Assembly (NCBI GenBank): GCA_963846715.1
Contig: CAWJXA010000002.1
Coordinates: 434,001 to 498,000, forward strand
Direction of reading: 5' to 3'
Length of the DNA stretch: 64,000 nt
Source of the DNA: Bog-257 sp963846715
GTDB lineage: Bacteria > Acidobacteriota > Terriglobia > Terriglobales > Acidobacteriaceae
Below are positions 1-8,921 of this stretch, piece by piece (the first letter of the stretch is position 1; every line of letters begins with the position of its first letter). The position numbers and the translations under genes were made by a program. The notes below the pieces were generated by a model. It was not told the DNA's origin, did not search any database, and saw nothing but the letters and a program-made list of their open reading frames with translations.

Positions 1-10
1 TAGGAATACC

Positions 11-1582
11 GTGGCACTTGACCAGAAAATCTACGACCTCCGCAAAGCAAAACTCCAACAGATTGAAGCGCTGGGGCAGCAGGCTTACCCCTATCGATAC
101 GAAACCACTCACACCGTTCCTCAGATTCTCGACGAGTACTCACCCAAGACCGGGCCCGAGCTCGAATCTCCACGAGTAAACGTCCGCGTTGCGGGGCGCC
201 TCATGTCGATTCGCGTGCAGGGGAAGGCTGGCTTTGCACACTTGCAGCAAGGCGGCCAGCGATTGCAGATTTACGTCCGCCTCGACAACGTCGGCGAGAA
301 GGGATTCCAGCTTTACAAGCTGCTCGACCTTGGCGACTACATTGGCGTAAAAGGCTATCTCTTCCGTACGCGCACCAATGAGCTGACCGTGCATGTCGAG
401 GAGATCACGTTCCTGGTAAAGGACCTGCTTCCTTTGCCTGAGAAGTGGCATGGTCTGCAGGACGTCGAGACCCGCTATCGCCGCCGCTACGTGGATCTGA
501 CGATGAACCCTCACGTGCGCGAGGTCTTCCTGAAACGCGCCAAGGTCGTGCAGTCGATGCGGCGCTTCCTCGACAGCAACGGGTTTGTCGAAGTCGAGAC
601 GCCAATGATGCATCCCATTGCCGGCGGTGCCGTGGCCAAGCCGTTCATCACCCACCACAACACGTTGGATGTCGACCTGTATTTACGTATCGCGCCCGAA
701 CTCTACCTGAAGCGGCTGGTCGTGGGTGGCATGGACCGCGTCTACGAGATCAATCGCAACTTTCGCAACGAAGGCATCTCGACCCAGCACAACCCTGAGT
801 TCACTATGCTGGAGTTCTACATGGCCTACGCCGACTACCGCGACATGATGGACTTCACTGCGCGAATGCTGGCGCAGGTGGCACAAGACGTTAACGGGAC
901 GACGATCGCGCACTTCAACGGACATGAGATTGACTTCGGCAATTTTCAGCGGCTTTCGATGCGCGAAGCCATCATCAAGTTCTGGCCGGAGAATGCCGGA
1001 GAAAAGCCGGAGATGAGCGACTTCTCCAGCGCTGAGCAGATCGCCGCCATGGTCCACCGCTACAATGCCGCCAATTCTCACATCCCTTACGATCCGGTTG
1101 CGCCCGATGGCAAGACTATTGCCGATATCTTCGAGTTCGTGGCGGAGCCGCACCTCGTTCAGCCGACGTTTATCTACGACTTCCCTCTCGCGATTTCGCC
1201 TCTTTCGAAGAACAAGCGCGAGCCTGAGGAGAATGCCGAGTGGGTCGAGCGTTTTGAAATCTTCGTTGGCGGACTTGAGATCGGCAACGCCTTCAGTGAA
1301 CTGAACGATCCCGACGAGCAGCGCCGTCGATTTGAGGGACAACTCAGTGAGCGCGCGCGCGGCGACGAAGAAGCCCACCAAATGGACGAGGACTACATTC
1401 GAGCGCTCTCGTATGGATTGCCACCCACCGCCGGCGAAGGCGTCGGCATCGATCGCCTGACTATGTTGCTGACCGATTCGCGCTCCATTCGCGATGTGAT
1501 TCTTTTTCCGCTGCTCCGCCCCCTGAAGCGCGAGGAAGAAGAGGAGCTCGAGAATACGGAAGAAAAGGCGGCGAAAAGCTGA
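11..1582 (+). CDS. lysS: Lysyl-tRNA synthetase, class II
   Basis: Charges tRNA-Lys with lysine in the cytoplasm. The 523-residue protein has the usual class IIb layout: an N-terminal OB-fold anticodon-binding domain (about residues 56-135), then the catalytic core. Motif 2 is visible around residue 251 (FRNEG, followed by HNPEFTMLE), and motif 3 near the C-terminus reads GVGIDRLTML. The length fits bacterial LysRS. The start is GTG at 11, with an AGGA just upstream at the window edge; the upstream context is cut off. The highly charged C-terminal tail (a run of Glu and Lys) lies beyond motif 3 and is probably disordered. Confidence 0.97.
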   Translation: MALDQKIYDLRKAKLQQIEALGQQAYPYRYETTHTVPQILDEYSPKTGPELESPRVNVRVAGRLMSIRVQGKAGFAHLQQGGQRLQIYVRLDNVGEKGFQLYKLLDLGDYIGVKGYLFRTRTNELTVHVEEITFLVKDLLPLPEKWHGLQDVETRYRRRYVDLTMNPHVREVFLKRAKVVQSMRRFLDSNGFVEVETPMMHPIAGGAVAKPFITHHNTLDVDLYLRIAPELYLKRLVVGGMDRVYEINRNFRNEGISTQHNPEFTMLEFYMAYADYRDMMDFTARMLAQVAQDVNGTTIAHFNGHEIDFGNFQRLSMREAIIKFWPENAGEKPEMSDFSSAEQIAAMVHRYNAANSHIPYDPVAPDGKTIADIFEFVAEPHLVQPTFIYDFPLAISPLSKNKREPEENAEWVERFEIFVGGLEIGNAFSELNDPDEQRRRFEGQLSERARGDEEAHQMDEDYIRALSYGLPPTAGEGVGIDRLTMLLTDSRSIRDVILFPLLRPLKREEEEELENTEEKAAKS

Positions 1583-1665
1583 TCGGGAATTCTGGCGTGG
1601 GTACGATTATTTTCAGACTCGCTGAGGTCGCCGACCTCTCCGGCCTAAGCAAGGTAATTTACCCA

Positions 1666-1713
1666 GGCGGGACTACCAGTACCAATCGGACACATTTATT
1701 GAGGACCGCTATA
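1666..1713. repeat. Dispersed repeat, copy 1
   Basis: This stretch of about 48 bases downstream of lysS aligns by eye with 14652-14700. Both copies share ACTACC, then AATCGGA, then TATTGAGGA and CCGCT in the same order and near-equal spacing, at roughly 80 percent identity. No reading frame is shared, so this looks like a non-coding dispersed element or the edge of a longer one. Confidence 0.5.
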
Positions 1714-1755
1714 GAAATCACATGACCCTCCAGGCGCGCCGCAGAACGTGCTCAT

Positions 1756-1779
1756 AAAAATGCCCCTCTTTCGAGGGGC
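1756..1779 (-). terminator. Rho-independent terminator of the sigma-factor gene
   Basis: A perfect 7-bp stem (GCCCCTC at 1762-1768 paired with GAGGGGC at 1773-1779) closes a 4-base loop. On the minus strand it is followed by a run of five T (1756-1760 read in reverse). It lies about 40 bases beyond the stop of the minus-strand sigma-factor gene. Confidence 0.75.
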
Positions 1780-1819
1780 GTAAGTTAGGAGAAGAGGGAT
1801 CGACACTTTCAGATAAACT

Positions 1820-2332
1820 CTATTTCGCCAATAGTTCGCGCATCCGCAGCCGAGCCTGGTGAAGTCCCAAGCGCGATTCTTCGTCGCTAAGGCCCAGCGT
1901 CCGGGCTATCCGGGCATGATCGTAGCTCTCCACGTCGTGCATCAGGAAGATCATCTTTTCCGTAGGGGGCAGCTGAACCACCGCGCGCTCCAAATCAACG
2001 CGCATCGTGTTACGGCGGACCGACAGTACTCTCTCGCTGGGGCTGCAAGCCAAGGTCAGGATGCCCAACGGTATGTATTCGCGCAGCACACTAATCAGGC
2101 AGCGATCAATCTCTTCCGCGCTTGGGCTATCGCCTTTGGCGAAGGCGCGGCAAAATGTGCGGGTCATCAGTTCGGCCGCATCCAGTTCGTTGTCCGTCAT
2201 CCAAAATGCCAGTGCATACACGCGATGACGGTTCTGCTCGTAGGTTTCGCTATAAGTGTCTACGGTGCGCTGCATTATCGCCGGCATGTACGTTGCGAAA
2301 CCGAACATTTTCGCTTCCTGGACAGTGGTCAT
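1820..2332 (-). CDS. ECF-like RNA polymerase sigma factor
   Basis: The 170-residue protein has the two-part layout of ECF sigma factors. A region 2-like helical segment lies at about residues 34-70 (NRHRVYALAFWMTDNELDAA). A region 4-like helix-turn-helix lies at about 110-168 (LPPTEKMIFLMHDVESYDHARIA, split here only for reading). Region 2 is weakly conserved, so promoter specificity cannot be guessed. The ATG at 2332 has a good AGGGAG ribosome site 5-6 bases upstream. No anti-sigma gene is adjacent. It could act as a stress-response sigma factor or be a degenerate paralogue. Confidence 0.7.
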   Translation of the reverse strand: MTTVQEAKMFGFATYMPAIMQRTVDTYSETYEQNRHRVYALAFWMTDNELDAAELMTRTFCRAFAKGDSPSAEEIDRCLISVLREYIPLGILTLACSPSERVLSVRRNTMRVDLERAVVQLPPTEKMIFLMHDVESYDHARIARTLGLSDEESRLGLHQARLRMRELLAK

Positions 2333-2789
2333 GATTTCTCCCTATTTATGAAAGTCCGTAGCTGGTCCGGACATCGAAACGCTGGACCAGCTCGTTGTCG
2401 ACTTGCTCGCTTCGCTGTCTTTGCTCATCGACACCTTAATACTTTGCAATCGTTGTGCCCAAACCCTGCATGTGCCAAAAGAACTCGGCTGAAGGCTGGC
2501 AAGTTATAGACAACATTGCGTTAAGCCAACTCCGTTTGCGGACCTCGCAGGGTACCGAGGACAAACGAACTAAGGCGATTCTGGCTGAAGGCGGCGACAT
2601 TGGGCTTCGGGCTGCCGTAAGTTGGTATCTGGATACCAACCCGAGTGCCGGCAGTGTGTAACTTTTGCCGGAACTCGGAGCTTCGCTAGGGCGTAAAGAA
2701 GAGGGGAACAAGTTTCATGATTTCGCTGGTCATCCGGGCCGAAGCGGATAAAATCGACCCTAAACCCATTGTCGAGCAGAGTTTCCACC
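2333..2789. other. Divergent intergenic region without a supported gene
   Basis: About 457 bases separate the start of the sigma-factor gene (minus) from the start of the response regulator (plus). Short open frames occur on both strands but show no recognisable protein, no ribosome site and no coding-like composition. The region should hold both promoters, but I could not pick a convincing -35/-10 pair. Confidence 0.5.
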
Positions 2790-3854
2790 ATGGCCGATGA
2801 ACGCATTCTCGTAGTCGACGACGAGAACACAATCCGCGAGCTCGTTTGCTCCATCCTGGAGCAGGGAGGTTACGAATGTCGTCCCGTCACATCGGGAATC
2901 GAAGCGCTCGCCTTGCTGCATTCCGACGAAGGCTACTCCATTGTGCTCTCCGACCTGGTTATGGAGGGGATGGATGGCTTGTCTCTGTTGGCGCGGGTCC
3001 GTCGGGAACATCCTGACATTCCCGTGGTCATGGTCACGGCTGTCCATGATATTTCCGTCGCCTTGACAGCCATTCGAAACGGCGCATACGACTACTTGTT
3101 GAAGCCCTTCGAGCGCGAGCAACTGCTGGCCATTGTTCACCGGGCCGTGGAGAATCGCCGTCTGAAACTGGAAAACCTGGCTTATCAGACCAAGCTGGAA
3201 TCTTTGGTCGCAGCCCGGACCGAGATGCTGCGTCGCGCTCTCGCCGATTTGGAGCGCTCCTATGACATTACCCTAGAAGCGCTGGGAGACGCGCTCGACT
3301 TGAAGGATGCTGAAACCGAGGGCCATTCAAAACGCGTGACCGCCTTCACCATCGCCATCGCACGCGCCATGGAATTGCCGCACGACAATATTCGAATCAT
3401 CGCTCGTGGAGCGTTCTTGCATGACGTTGGCAAAATGGCCATTCCAGATGCAATCCTCCGCAAACCGGGCCGGCTGAGTCCCGAAGAGCAGGAAATCATG
3501 CGTCGCCATGCTCTGCTGGGCTATCGAATGTTGCGCCGGATTCCATTCCTGCGCGAGGCAGCCGATATTGTCTATTCGCACCAGGAGCGCTTCGATGGCA
3601 GCGGCTATCCCCGCGGTTTGAAGGGCGACCAGATTCCCCTGGGGGCGCGCATTTTCGCCATTGCCGACACCTTCGACGCGATTACTTCCGACCGGCCCTA
3701 CCGCGCCGCTCAGTCCATTCCGGCGGGACGGCGCGAAATTGAGCGCCATTCCGGACGCCAATTCGATCCCGAGATTGTGCACACCTTCCTCTCTATTTCA
3801 GAGAAGATATGGGAAGACCTACGCTACGAAATCGAGGTCCAATCTCCAAGGTAA
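2790..3854 (+). CDS. Response regulator with HD-GYP phosphodiesterase domain
   Basis: A 354-residue fusion of an N-terminal receiver domain and a C-terminal HD-GYP domain; the latter family hydrolyses cyclic di-GMP. The receiver has acidic residues near 10-12, the phospho-acceptor Asp55 (in LSDLVMEGMDG) and the conserved Lys near 105 (LLKPF). A coiled-coil linker spans roughly 115-155. The HD pair is H211-D212 and the GYP motif is at 272-274 (DGSGYP). ATG at 2790 is preferred because it begins exactly at the receiver fold; an in-frame TTG lies 7 codons upstream. No histidine kinase is adjacent, so it is an orphan regulator in this window. Confidence 0.93.
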   Translation: MADERILVVDDENTIRELVCSILEQGGYECRPVTSGIEALALLHSDEGYSIVLSDLVMEGMDGLSLLARVRREHPDIPVVMVTAVHDISVALTAIRNGAYDYLLKPFEREQLLAIVHRAVENRRLKLENLAYQTKLESLVAARTEMLRRALADLERSYDITLEALGDALDLKDAETEGHSKRVTAFTIAIARAMELPHDNIRIIARGAFLHDVGKMAIPDAILRKPGRLSPEEQEIMRRHALLGYRMLRRIPFLREAADIVYSHQERFDGSGYPRGLKGDQIPLGARIFAIADTFDAITSDRPYRAAQSIPAGRREIERHSGRQFDPEIVHTFLSISEKIWEDLRYEIEVQSPR

Positions 3855-3922
3855 ACGTGAGCAGCACCAGATTTCACTGCGCCCCTCGCGATGAGATTTA
3901 CCCGACACTTAGGAGTTAATCA

Positions 3923-4222
3923 ATGAGCGCGGTTCTATCGGAAACGGAAGTTCAACAAGCCCTGCAAAGACTGCCGGGTTGGAAAAAGAATGGTGGCGCC
4001 ATTGAGCGCCATTTCCAGTTCCCAGACTTTGTCAAAGCCATGGACTTCGTGAACCAGATCGCCGAAGCGGCCGAAGCTGTGAATCATCATCCTGATATTC
4101 ACATCAGCTATAACAAGGTGACGCTTACGCTGATCTCGCACGATTCCGGCGGTACTACGCAACGTGATATTCGCATGGCCGGAAAAATCAACGAACTGGC
4201 GCCCGCTCCTCCGTCCACATGA
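3923..4222 (+). CDS. 4a-hydroxytetrahydrobiopterin dehydratase (pterin carbinolamine dehydratase)
   Basis: Dehydrates the 4a-carbinolamine formed when aromatic amino acid hydroxylases use a pterin; in bacteria it may also serve molybdopterin-type or other pterin chemistry. The 99-residue length is typical. The family motif is intact: Glu-x-x-His-His-Pro at 51-57 (EAVNHHP), followed by the aromatic and Val positions (ISYNKV). An AGGAGTT ribosome site sits 5 bases before the ATG. No pterin-dependent hydroxylase gene is nearby, so the physiological partner is unknown. Confidence 0.93.
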   Translation: MSAVLSETEVQQALQRLPGWKKNGGAIERHFQFPDFVKAMDFVNQIAEAAEAVNHHPDIHISYNKVTLTLISHDSGGTTQRDIRMAGKINELAPAPPST

Positions 4223-4224
4223 GA

Positions 4225-4251
4225 AAAGCCACCCGAATCTCCGGTGGCTTT
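4225..4251. terminator. Bidirectional hairpin terminator
   Basis: A 9-bp perfect stem (AAAGCCACC at 4225-4233, GGTGGCTTT at 4243-4251) with a 9-base loop lies 3 bases after the stop of the pterin dehydratase gene and 31 bases beyond the stop of the convergent small gene. The T tract is short on both sides, so strength is uncertain. Confidence 0.55.
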
Positions 4252-4281
4252 CGATGTGCCGGATTGACCGACGAGCAGTAA

Positions 4282-4512
4282 TTATTGCTCGAGTTGAGCG
4301 CGCGGTTCCAACGACTCAGCAATACGATTCAGTGCGGCTTGGATGAGATCCAATTCGCGCTGCGCATTCTCGTTCCATTCCAACAACTGGTCCGGCACGT
4401 CACGAAAATTTTCGAGCAAGGTGCGCAGGCCGTTCCGGCCTCGTTCGCTCAATAAGAACGCCCCTATACTACCGACCCCCAACACCGTAAGTGGCACAAA
4501 CCATTTGCGCAT
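4282..4512 (-). CDS. Small membrane-anchored hypothetical protein
   Basis: A 76-residue protein with one N-terminal hydrophobic segment (about residues 4-22, ending before ERGRNG), followed by a predicted amphipathic helix rich in Glu, Asn and Arg. This resembles YtxH-like or similar short coiled-coil membrane proteins, but no specific family motif is visible. It is convergent with the pterin dehydratase gene and shares its terminator. Function unknown. Confidence 0.6.
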   Translation of the reverse strand: MRKWFVPLTVLGVGSIGAFLLSERGRNGLRTLLENFRDVPDQLLEWNENAQRELDLIQAALNRIAESLEPRAQLEQ

Positions 4513-4851
4513 TGGCCGCTCCTTGCGCCGCCCTACCCACAGGGCAGACCTCTATCGGCAACCTACCTGTTTAGATTCTGTTTTTCAACATTTGGATTAC
4601 AGATGCATAGGGAAAGTACTTATCGAGTTTGATTCTGGGAATCGCAAATCACGGCCCGGGTTTTTCCAAAAGCGGAATAGGGCGCAAGGCGGGCCGTCTT
4701 CAGCGTTCTTTCTATGAAGGCGTTCGACCGGCTTCGGTTGGTCAAACCCAACTCGTCAGATTATGATCTCGACACGAAAGGAACCGCGTCTTCCGCAACT
4801 GCAGCTCGTGGTACGGCTGTGCTGGGAGATTCGCGGACTCTAGGTGCTCTC

Positions 4852-5604
4852 ATGCGGTCCCGAAATTGGCAGTTTATCGCGTCCTTAATCCTGGCTTTTG
4901 CTGCAATGTTGGCACCAGGACCTCTTCTGAAGGCGCAAGATCGCTCTGGCATGGTCATGCCCAATACCGTGTGGGTCGGTGCCGACGGCAAGTTCGAGTC
5001 GGAACCTGACACCGCGTTGGTGCAGTTCAACATCTCGGCGCAGGAAGACAAGCTGCAGGATGCCAACCAACGCGCAACCCAGGCAGCCGAACAGATCCGC
5101 CAGCTTCTGCGCTCCAACGGAATCGATCCCAAAGACGCTCAGATTGGGCGCTTCGCGGTGCAGCCGGTTTACGACTACAAGAACCCGAAGCGCAAGTTGG
5201 TGGGCTACCGAGTCGATACCGACATCAGCGTCAAGGTGAAGGATTTTTCCAAGGTCGGACCCATCACGGAAGGTCTGGCCAATATGGACGTGACCAGCAA
5301 TCAGTCCATTACCTATCAGCTCGACGATATGGACGCGGCCAAGATCAAAGCGGTGGAAGACGCGCTGCGACGGGCTCACGATGAAGCCAGTGCTGTGGCC
5401 CGCTCCAGCGGACGGACTCTGGGGGACCTCTCTTACGCCTCGGTGGACACCTTCGAGCCAACTCCCATACGGCCGATGATGATGGCGAAAGAGGCAGCTC
5501 CGATGGCCCTCGGTGCGGCTGCTCCACCTCCGCCCACGGCTGAGTTCGGGGCACAGAAAATTACCGTGACCGCTCACGTGAACTCGCTATACATGTTGAA
5601 GTAA
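4852..5604 (+). CDS. SIMPL (DUF541) domain envelope protein
   Basis: A 250-residue exported protein of the SIMPL/DUF541 family, which forms periplasmic oligomers of poorly known role, often linked to oxidative stress or membrane integrity. The start at 4852 gives a clear signal peptide (about residues 1-29, hydrophobic FIASLILAFAAMLAP). The frame extends to 4714, but that stretch looks non-coding and would bury the signal. The SIMPL body begins near VWVGADGKFESEPDTA and ends with KITVTAHVNSLYMLK. A low-complexity Pro/Ala/Met insert lies shortly before the end. The next gene follows by 73 bases and also encodes an exported protein. Confidence 0.85.
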   Translation: MRSRNWQFIASLILAFAAMLAPGPLLKAQDRSGMVMPNTVWVGADGKFESEPDTALVQFNISAQEDKLQDANQRATQAAEQIRQLLRSNGIDPKDAQIGRFAVQPVYDYKNPKRKLVGYRVDTDISVKVKDFSKVGPITEGLANMDVTSNQSITYQLDDMDAAKIKAVEDALRRAHDEASAVARSSGRTLGDLSYASVDTFEPTPIRPMMMAKEAAPMALGAAAPPPPTAEFGAQKITVTAHVNSLYMLK

Positions 5605-5677
5605 AATAAGCGCGACTTTTGACGCTCCGGTGCGTTCAAAGTAGTAACTGGAAAACCTTATTGCCCGGGGAGAACAC

Positions 5678-6421
5678 ATGAGAGCAGCGGCCGTTCTGTT
5701 TGCGGCTTTCCTGAGCGCGGGGAGCATCTTCGTCCCGGCACAGGACGACTCACCACAGCTCACCACGCACGCCGCTCCGGTCGCGCGAAACAACACCTCG
5801 ACCGCACCCAGCGATCCTCCGGCTGCATCTGTCGACGCGCTCACTGTCCCCGCGGGCACGCGAGTACCCCTCACCATGAAGCAGGGCCTCACCACCAAGA
5901 ATGCCCGCGCGGGCGATCCAGTTTACGCGCAGACTGCCTTTCCCATCGTGATGAACGACCGCATCGTGATTCCGCCCGGCACCTTCGTCCAGGGAGAAAT
6001 CCGGAGGGTTCAGCGGCCCGGCAGGGTAAAGGGACGCGCTGAATTGCAAATGAGCTTTACCTCGATGATTTTCCCCAATGGCTACACCTTGCTGTTTCCG
6101 GGGGCGGTCCAGGGAACTCCCGGCGATCCCAATACCGCTGGGGTCAAAGACAAGGAAGGAACAATTGAGGGAGACAGCAGTAAAGGCAAAGATGTCGGCA
6201 CTATCGTCGGCACCGCCATTCCTGGCGCTGGTATCGGCGCCCTCGCCGGAGGCGCTAAAGCTGCCGGTATTGGCGCGGCTAGTGGCGGCGCGCTCGGATT
6301 GGCCACTGTTCTCTTTACTCGCGGCCCAGAAATTCAGCTGTCGCCCGGAGACTCGATCGAGATGGTACTTGAGCGTAGCCTGACCATCGACGAAGGCAGG
6401 GTCCATAGGGCGGCTCAATAA
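5678..6421 (+). CDS. Exported protein with VirB10/TrbI-like beta-barrel region
   Basis: A 247-residue protein with a signal peptide (about 1-22, MRAAAVLFAAFLSAGSIFV). It has a Pro/Ala-rich stretch and then a domain starting with PAGTRVPLTMKQGL and including IVIPPGTFVQGEI. That wording is reminiscent of the C-terminal fold of VirB10/TrbI-type proteins and of similar stand-alone proteins in acidobacteria. A glycine/alanine-rich segment (about 170-210) resembles a glycine-zipper membrane motif. No conjugation genes are nearby, so a secretion role is not supported. It overlaps the convergent fusion gene by 7 bases at the stop codons. Confidence 0.6.
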   Translation: MRAAAVLFAAFLSAGSIFVPAQDDSPQLTTHAAPVARNNTSTAPSDPPAASVDALTVPAGTRVPLTMKQGLTTKNARAGDPVYAQTAFPIVMNDRIVIPPGTFVQGEIRRVQRPGRVKGRAELQMSFTSMIFPNGYTLLFPGAVQGTPGDPNTAGVKDKEGTIEGDSSKGKDVGTIVGTAIPGAGIGALAGGAKAAGIGAASGGALGLATVLFTRGPEIQLSPGDSIEMVLERSLTIDEGRVHRAAQ

Positions 6422-8826
6422 ATCAAGTATTTCTTCCGCACCTGCATAAACTGTTCGACCCCATCGCGCCAGTCGTCGGCAATGCGGCGAGGATCTTGCC
6501 CCGCTTGCAGTGCACTTAAAACCGCTTGATTCGCCAGCAACGATTTCATACGGCCAATGTCGAACCCCGTTGGAGCGGCATCGTGCAGAGCAGACGCCAG
6601 CTCAAGCCCTAGCTCGGGAGCGTCCAGCACCTCGCGGTTAATAACGATAATGCTGATTCCCTCGCACTGTTGGTGAGCGTACGGTCCACTGGTCGGCGTG
6701 AAGGTCGTCGGTACGAATCGTACCCCGGCGATGTTGCGCGCATTTAGATACTGCGCCAGTCGCTTCCCACTGGCCCATGGTGCGCCGACAACTTCGAAAG
6801 GCGTATCCGTTCCCCGGCCGACCGAAACATTGGTTTGCTCGATCAGCGCCACGCCCGGGTACAGCGTTACCTGATTCAAGTCACGCAGGTTGGGGGAGGG
6901 ACTCACCCACACCTGCGAGGTCGAATCGAACCAATCGCCGCGCATCCAGCCCTTCATCGGGATCACGGTCAGATTCGCGTTAATGTTCCGCTCGCTGTTG
7001 TAGAGCTTCGCCAGCTCGCCAATGGTCATGCCGTGCCGCACCGGCACGGGGAAGTAATTCACAAAACTTTCCTGGCCTTTATCAGAGACCGGACCTTGAA
7101 CGTAGGCGCCGGTAATTGGATTAGGACGGTCGAGCACCACAATCGGTTTCGCCAGCGTGGCCGCCGCTTCCAGGAAATATCCCAACGTGGTCTCGTAGGT
7201 GTAGAAGCGCGCGCCTGCATCCTGAATATCGAATACCAGCACGTCCACCTTTCGTACCGCGTCGAGGGGCGGCCGGCGTTTGGCATCGGTATCGCCGTAC
7301 ACGCTATAAACAGGTACTCCCGTCGCGCCATCCTTCGAATTGCTGATGTCGGTGCTGTCGGAGGTCCCCTGCACGCCGTGCTCTGGACTGAAAATCGCAG
7401 TCAGCTGCAAACCGGGCGTATGGGCCAGAATGTCGATGGTGCGATGACCACGACTGTCGACACCTGTTTGGTTGGTGACCAGTCCTACCTTCACCGTCCC
7501 GCCGCCGGCAATGCGCAGAGCGTCGAATCCGCGCGCCTGCAATTCGTCGATCCCCGTGGAGACCTGTCCATTGCGAACCACCACGCGCCGGTTGGCGGCG
7601 GCTGCTTCGTTGTAGCCAGTGATGCGCGCCACCCGCATCTTCTGCTCTTCGCTGGGCTGCAGTTGCAACGCCGCAGCCACGGCGGTAGCCACCTCGGTGC
7701 GCAAGGCGATCACGTTGCCGTCCTTAATGTGCACCGCATTGGTCAGAAGGACGATGTAGGTATTGGTCGTCGGGTCGATCCACAACGAGGTGCCGGTGAA
7801 TCCGGTATGACCGAAGGAGCCAACCGGCAACAGCTCGCCTCGATTGGAAGAGAACGGCGAATCAATGTCCCAACCCAGTCCGCGTACATCCGTGAGGTTG
7901 GGCGGCTGCTGCGGGGTGGTCATCTTCTCGACGATCAATGGGGAAAAGACCGGTGCGCCGCCATTCAGTAGCGCCTGGGCGAACTTCGCAAGGTCATCGG
8001 CGGTAGAAAAAACACCAGCGTCCCCGGCAACTCCGCCCATCTGACGTGCGGTAGGATCGTGTACCACCCCGCGCAGCATCAGGCCTGAACGCTCGTCGCG
8101 TTCGGTGGGCGCAATCCGCGGTTTCCACTCAGGAGGAGGAAGGAAACGCGTCGTCGTCATCCCCAGAGGACCGAAGATGTAAGTCTGCGCATACTGGTCA
8201 AGCGGCATTCCGCCGACCTTTTGCACCAATTCGCCCAGGACTACGAAATTAATGTCGCTATAGACGAACGCTGAGCCCGGCGGATTGATGAGCTTCTCGG
8301 AGTTGGCGCGGTTGTAGCCCTCCTCTTGGCCGCTCCAAACTTTCTTTAGGTCAAGGTCGGGACGCAGGCCAGAGTAGTGCGTCAACAACTGGCGGACGGT
8401 CACATCCTCTTTGCCGTTTTGTGCGAACTCCGGAATGTACTTCGCCACAGGATCGTTGAGCTTGACCTGGCCTAGTTGCACCAGGCGCATCACGCAACCG
8501 GTGGTGGCAATCACCTTGGTCAGCGAGGCCACGTCGAAAATGGTATCGACGGTCATCGGTTCCTTGTTGGGATCGAGCGCGCGATAACCGAACGCCTTAC
8601 GGTAAACGACAGCTCCGTCGTGGCCGACCAGCAGCACCGCTCCGGGCGCGCGCCCTTTCTCGACAGCATCCTTCATCAGGGCATCGAGCGGCGCAAAGCG
8701 GTCTGACGCTGCACTTGCGGCGGGAGGTGGGGCGGCAGGCGCCTTCTGCGCTAGAAGAAGAATGCTGCTGGAGGAGAGAAGAAACAACAGACCGCACGCT
8801 AAAGCTGGCCGAAGATGAAGCCTCAA
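6415..8826 (-). CDS. Secreted fusion of a class C beta-lactamase-like serine hydrolase and a NamZ-type (DUF1343) exo-muramidase
   Basis: An 803-residue two-domain enzyme. Residues 1-27 form a signal peptide. Residues 43-385 are a penicillin-binding/AmpC-fold hydrolase with its three motifs: SLTK (101-104), YSD (189-191) and HTG (340-342). Residues 425-803 are DUF1343, with FSPEHG at 479-484, DIQDAGARFYTY at 533-544 and DRPNP at 566-570. In Bacillus subtilis these are separate neighbours: AmiE, a MurNAc-L-alanine amidase, and NamZ, which releases terminal MurNAc. Here they are one exported chain, so peptide removal and sugar release may be coupled. The start is TTG at 8826 with AAAGG 11 bases upstream; no ATG precedes the signal sequence. 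It is divergent from the next gene, whose 5' frame overlaps it. Confidence 0.88.
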   Translation of the reverse strand: MRLHLRPALACGLLFLLSSSSILLLAQKAPAAPPPAASAASDRFAPLDALMKDAVEKGRAPGAVLLVGHDGAVVYRKAFGYRALDPNKEPMTVDTIFDVASLTKVIATTGCVMRLVQLGQVKLNDPVAKYIPEFAQNGKEDVTVRQLLTHYSGLRPDLDLKKVWSGQEEGYNRANSEKLINPPGSAFVYSDINFVVLGELVQKVGGMPLDQYAQTYIFGPLGMTTTRFLPPPEWKPRIAPTERDERSGLMLRGVVHDPTARQMGGVAGDAGVFSTADDLAKFAQALLNGGAPVFSPLIVEKMTTPQQPPNLTDVRGLGWDIDSPFSSNRGELLPVGSFGHTGFTGTSLWIDPTTNTYIVLLTNAVHIKDGNVIALRTEVATAVAAALQLQPSEEQKMRVARITGYNEAAAANRRVVVRNGQVSTGIDELQARGFDALRIAGGGTVKVGLVTNQTGVDSRGHRTIDILAHTPGLQLTAIFSPEHGVQGTSDSTDISNSKDGATGVPVYSVYGDTDAKRRPPLDAVRKVDVLVFDIQDAGARFYTYETTLGYFLEAAATLAKPIVVLDRPNPITGAYVQGPVSDKGQESFVNYFPVPVRHGMTIGELAKLYNSERNINANLTVIPMKGWMRGDWFDSTSQVWVSPSPNLRDLNQVTLYPGVALIEQTNVSVGRGTDTPFEVVGAPWASGKRLAQYLNARNIAGVRFVPTTFTPTSGPYAHQQCEGISIIVINREVLDAPELGLELASALHDAAPTGFDIGRMKSLLANQAVLSALQAGQDPRRIADDWRDGVEQFMQVRKKYLIY

Positions 8827-8921
8827 TGGGTCAGGAACCTTTCTTGCTATGGGAATCCGCCGCGCTTTCCGGGCAAGCTATTATAAGTTGCGCGCTCATT
8901 CGGCTTCAGCAAGAGGTGCCC

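Noticed and set aside
683..1381. Long antisense frame inside lysS
   Set aside because: Shadow of the lysS reading frame, with no family match and no ribosome site; similar shadows lie across most real genes and were ignored.
2436..2711. Small genes in the spacer between the sigma factor and the response regulator
   Set aside because: Overlapping short frames on both strands without ribosome sites or recognisable protein features.
5678..6421. Conjugation (VirB10) function for the exported protein
   Set aside because: Only a loose resemblance in wording and no other conjugation genes in the window.
8715..8921. Longer N-terminus of the second serine hydrolase
   Set aside because: The upstream frame runs antisense through the start of the divergent fusion gene, has no ribosome site and no homologous-looking sequence.
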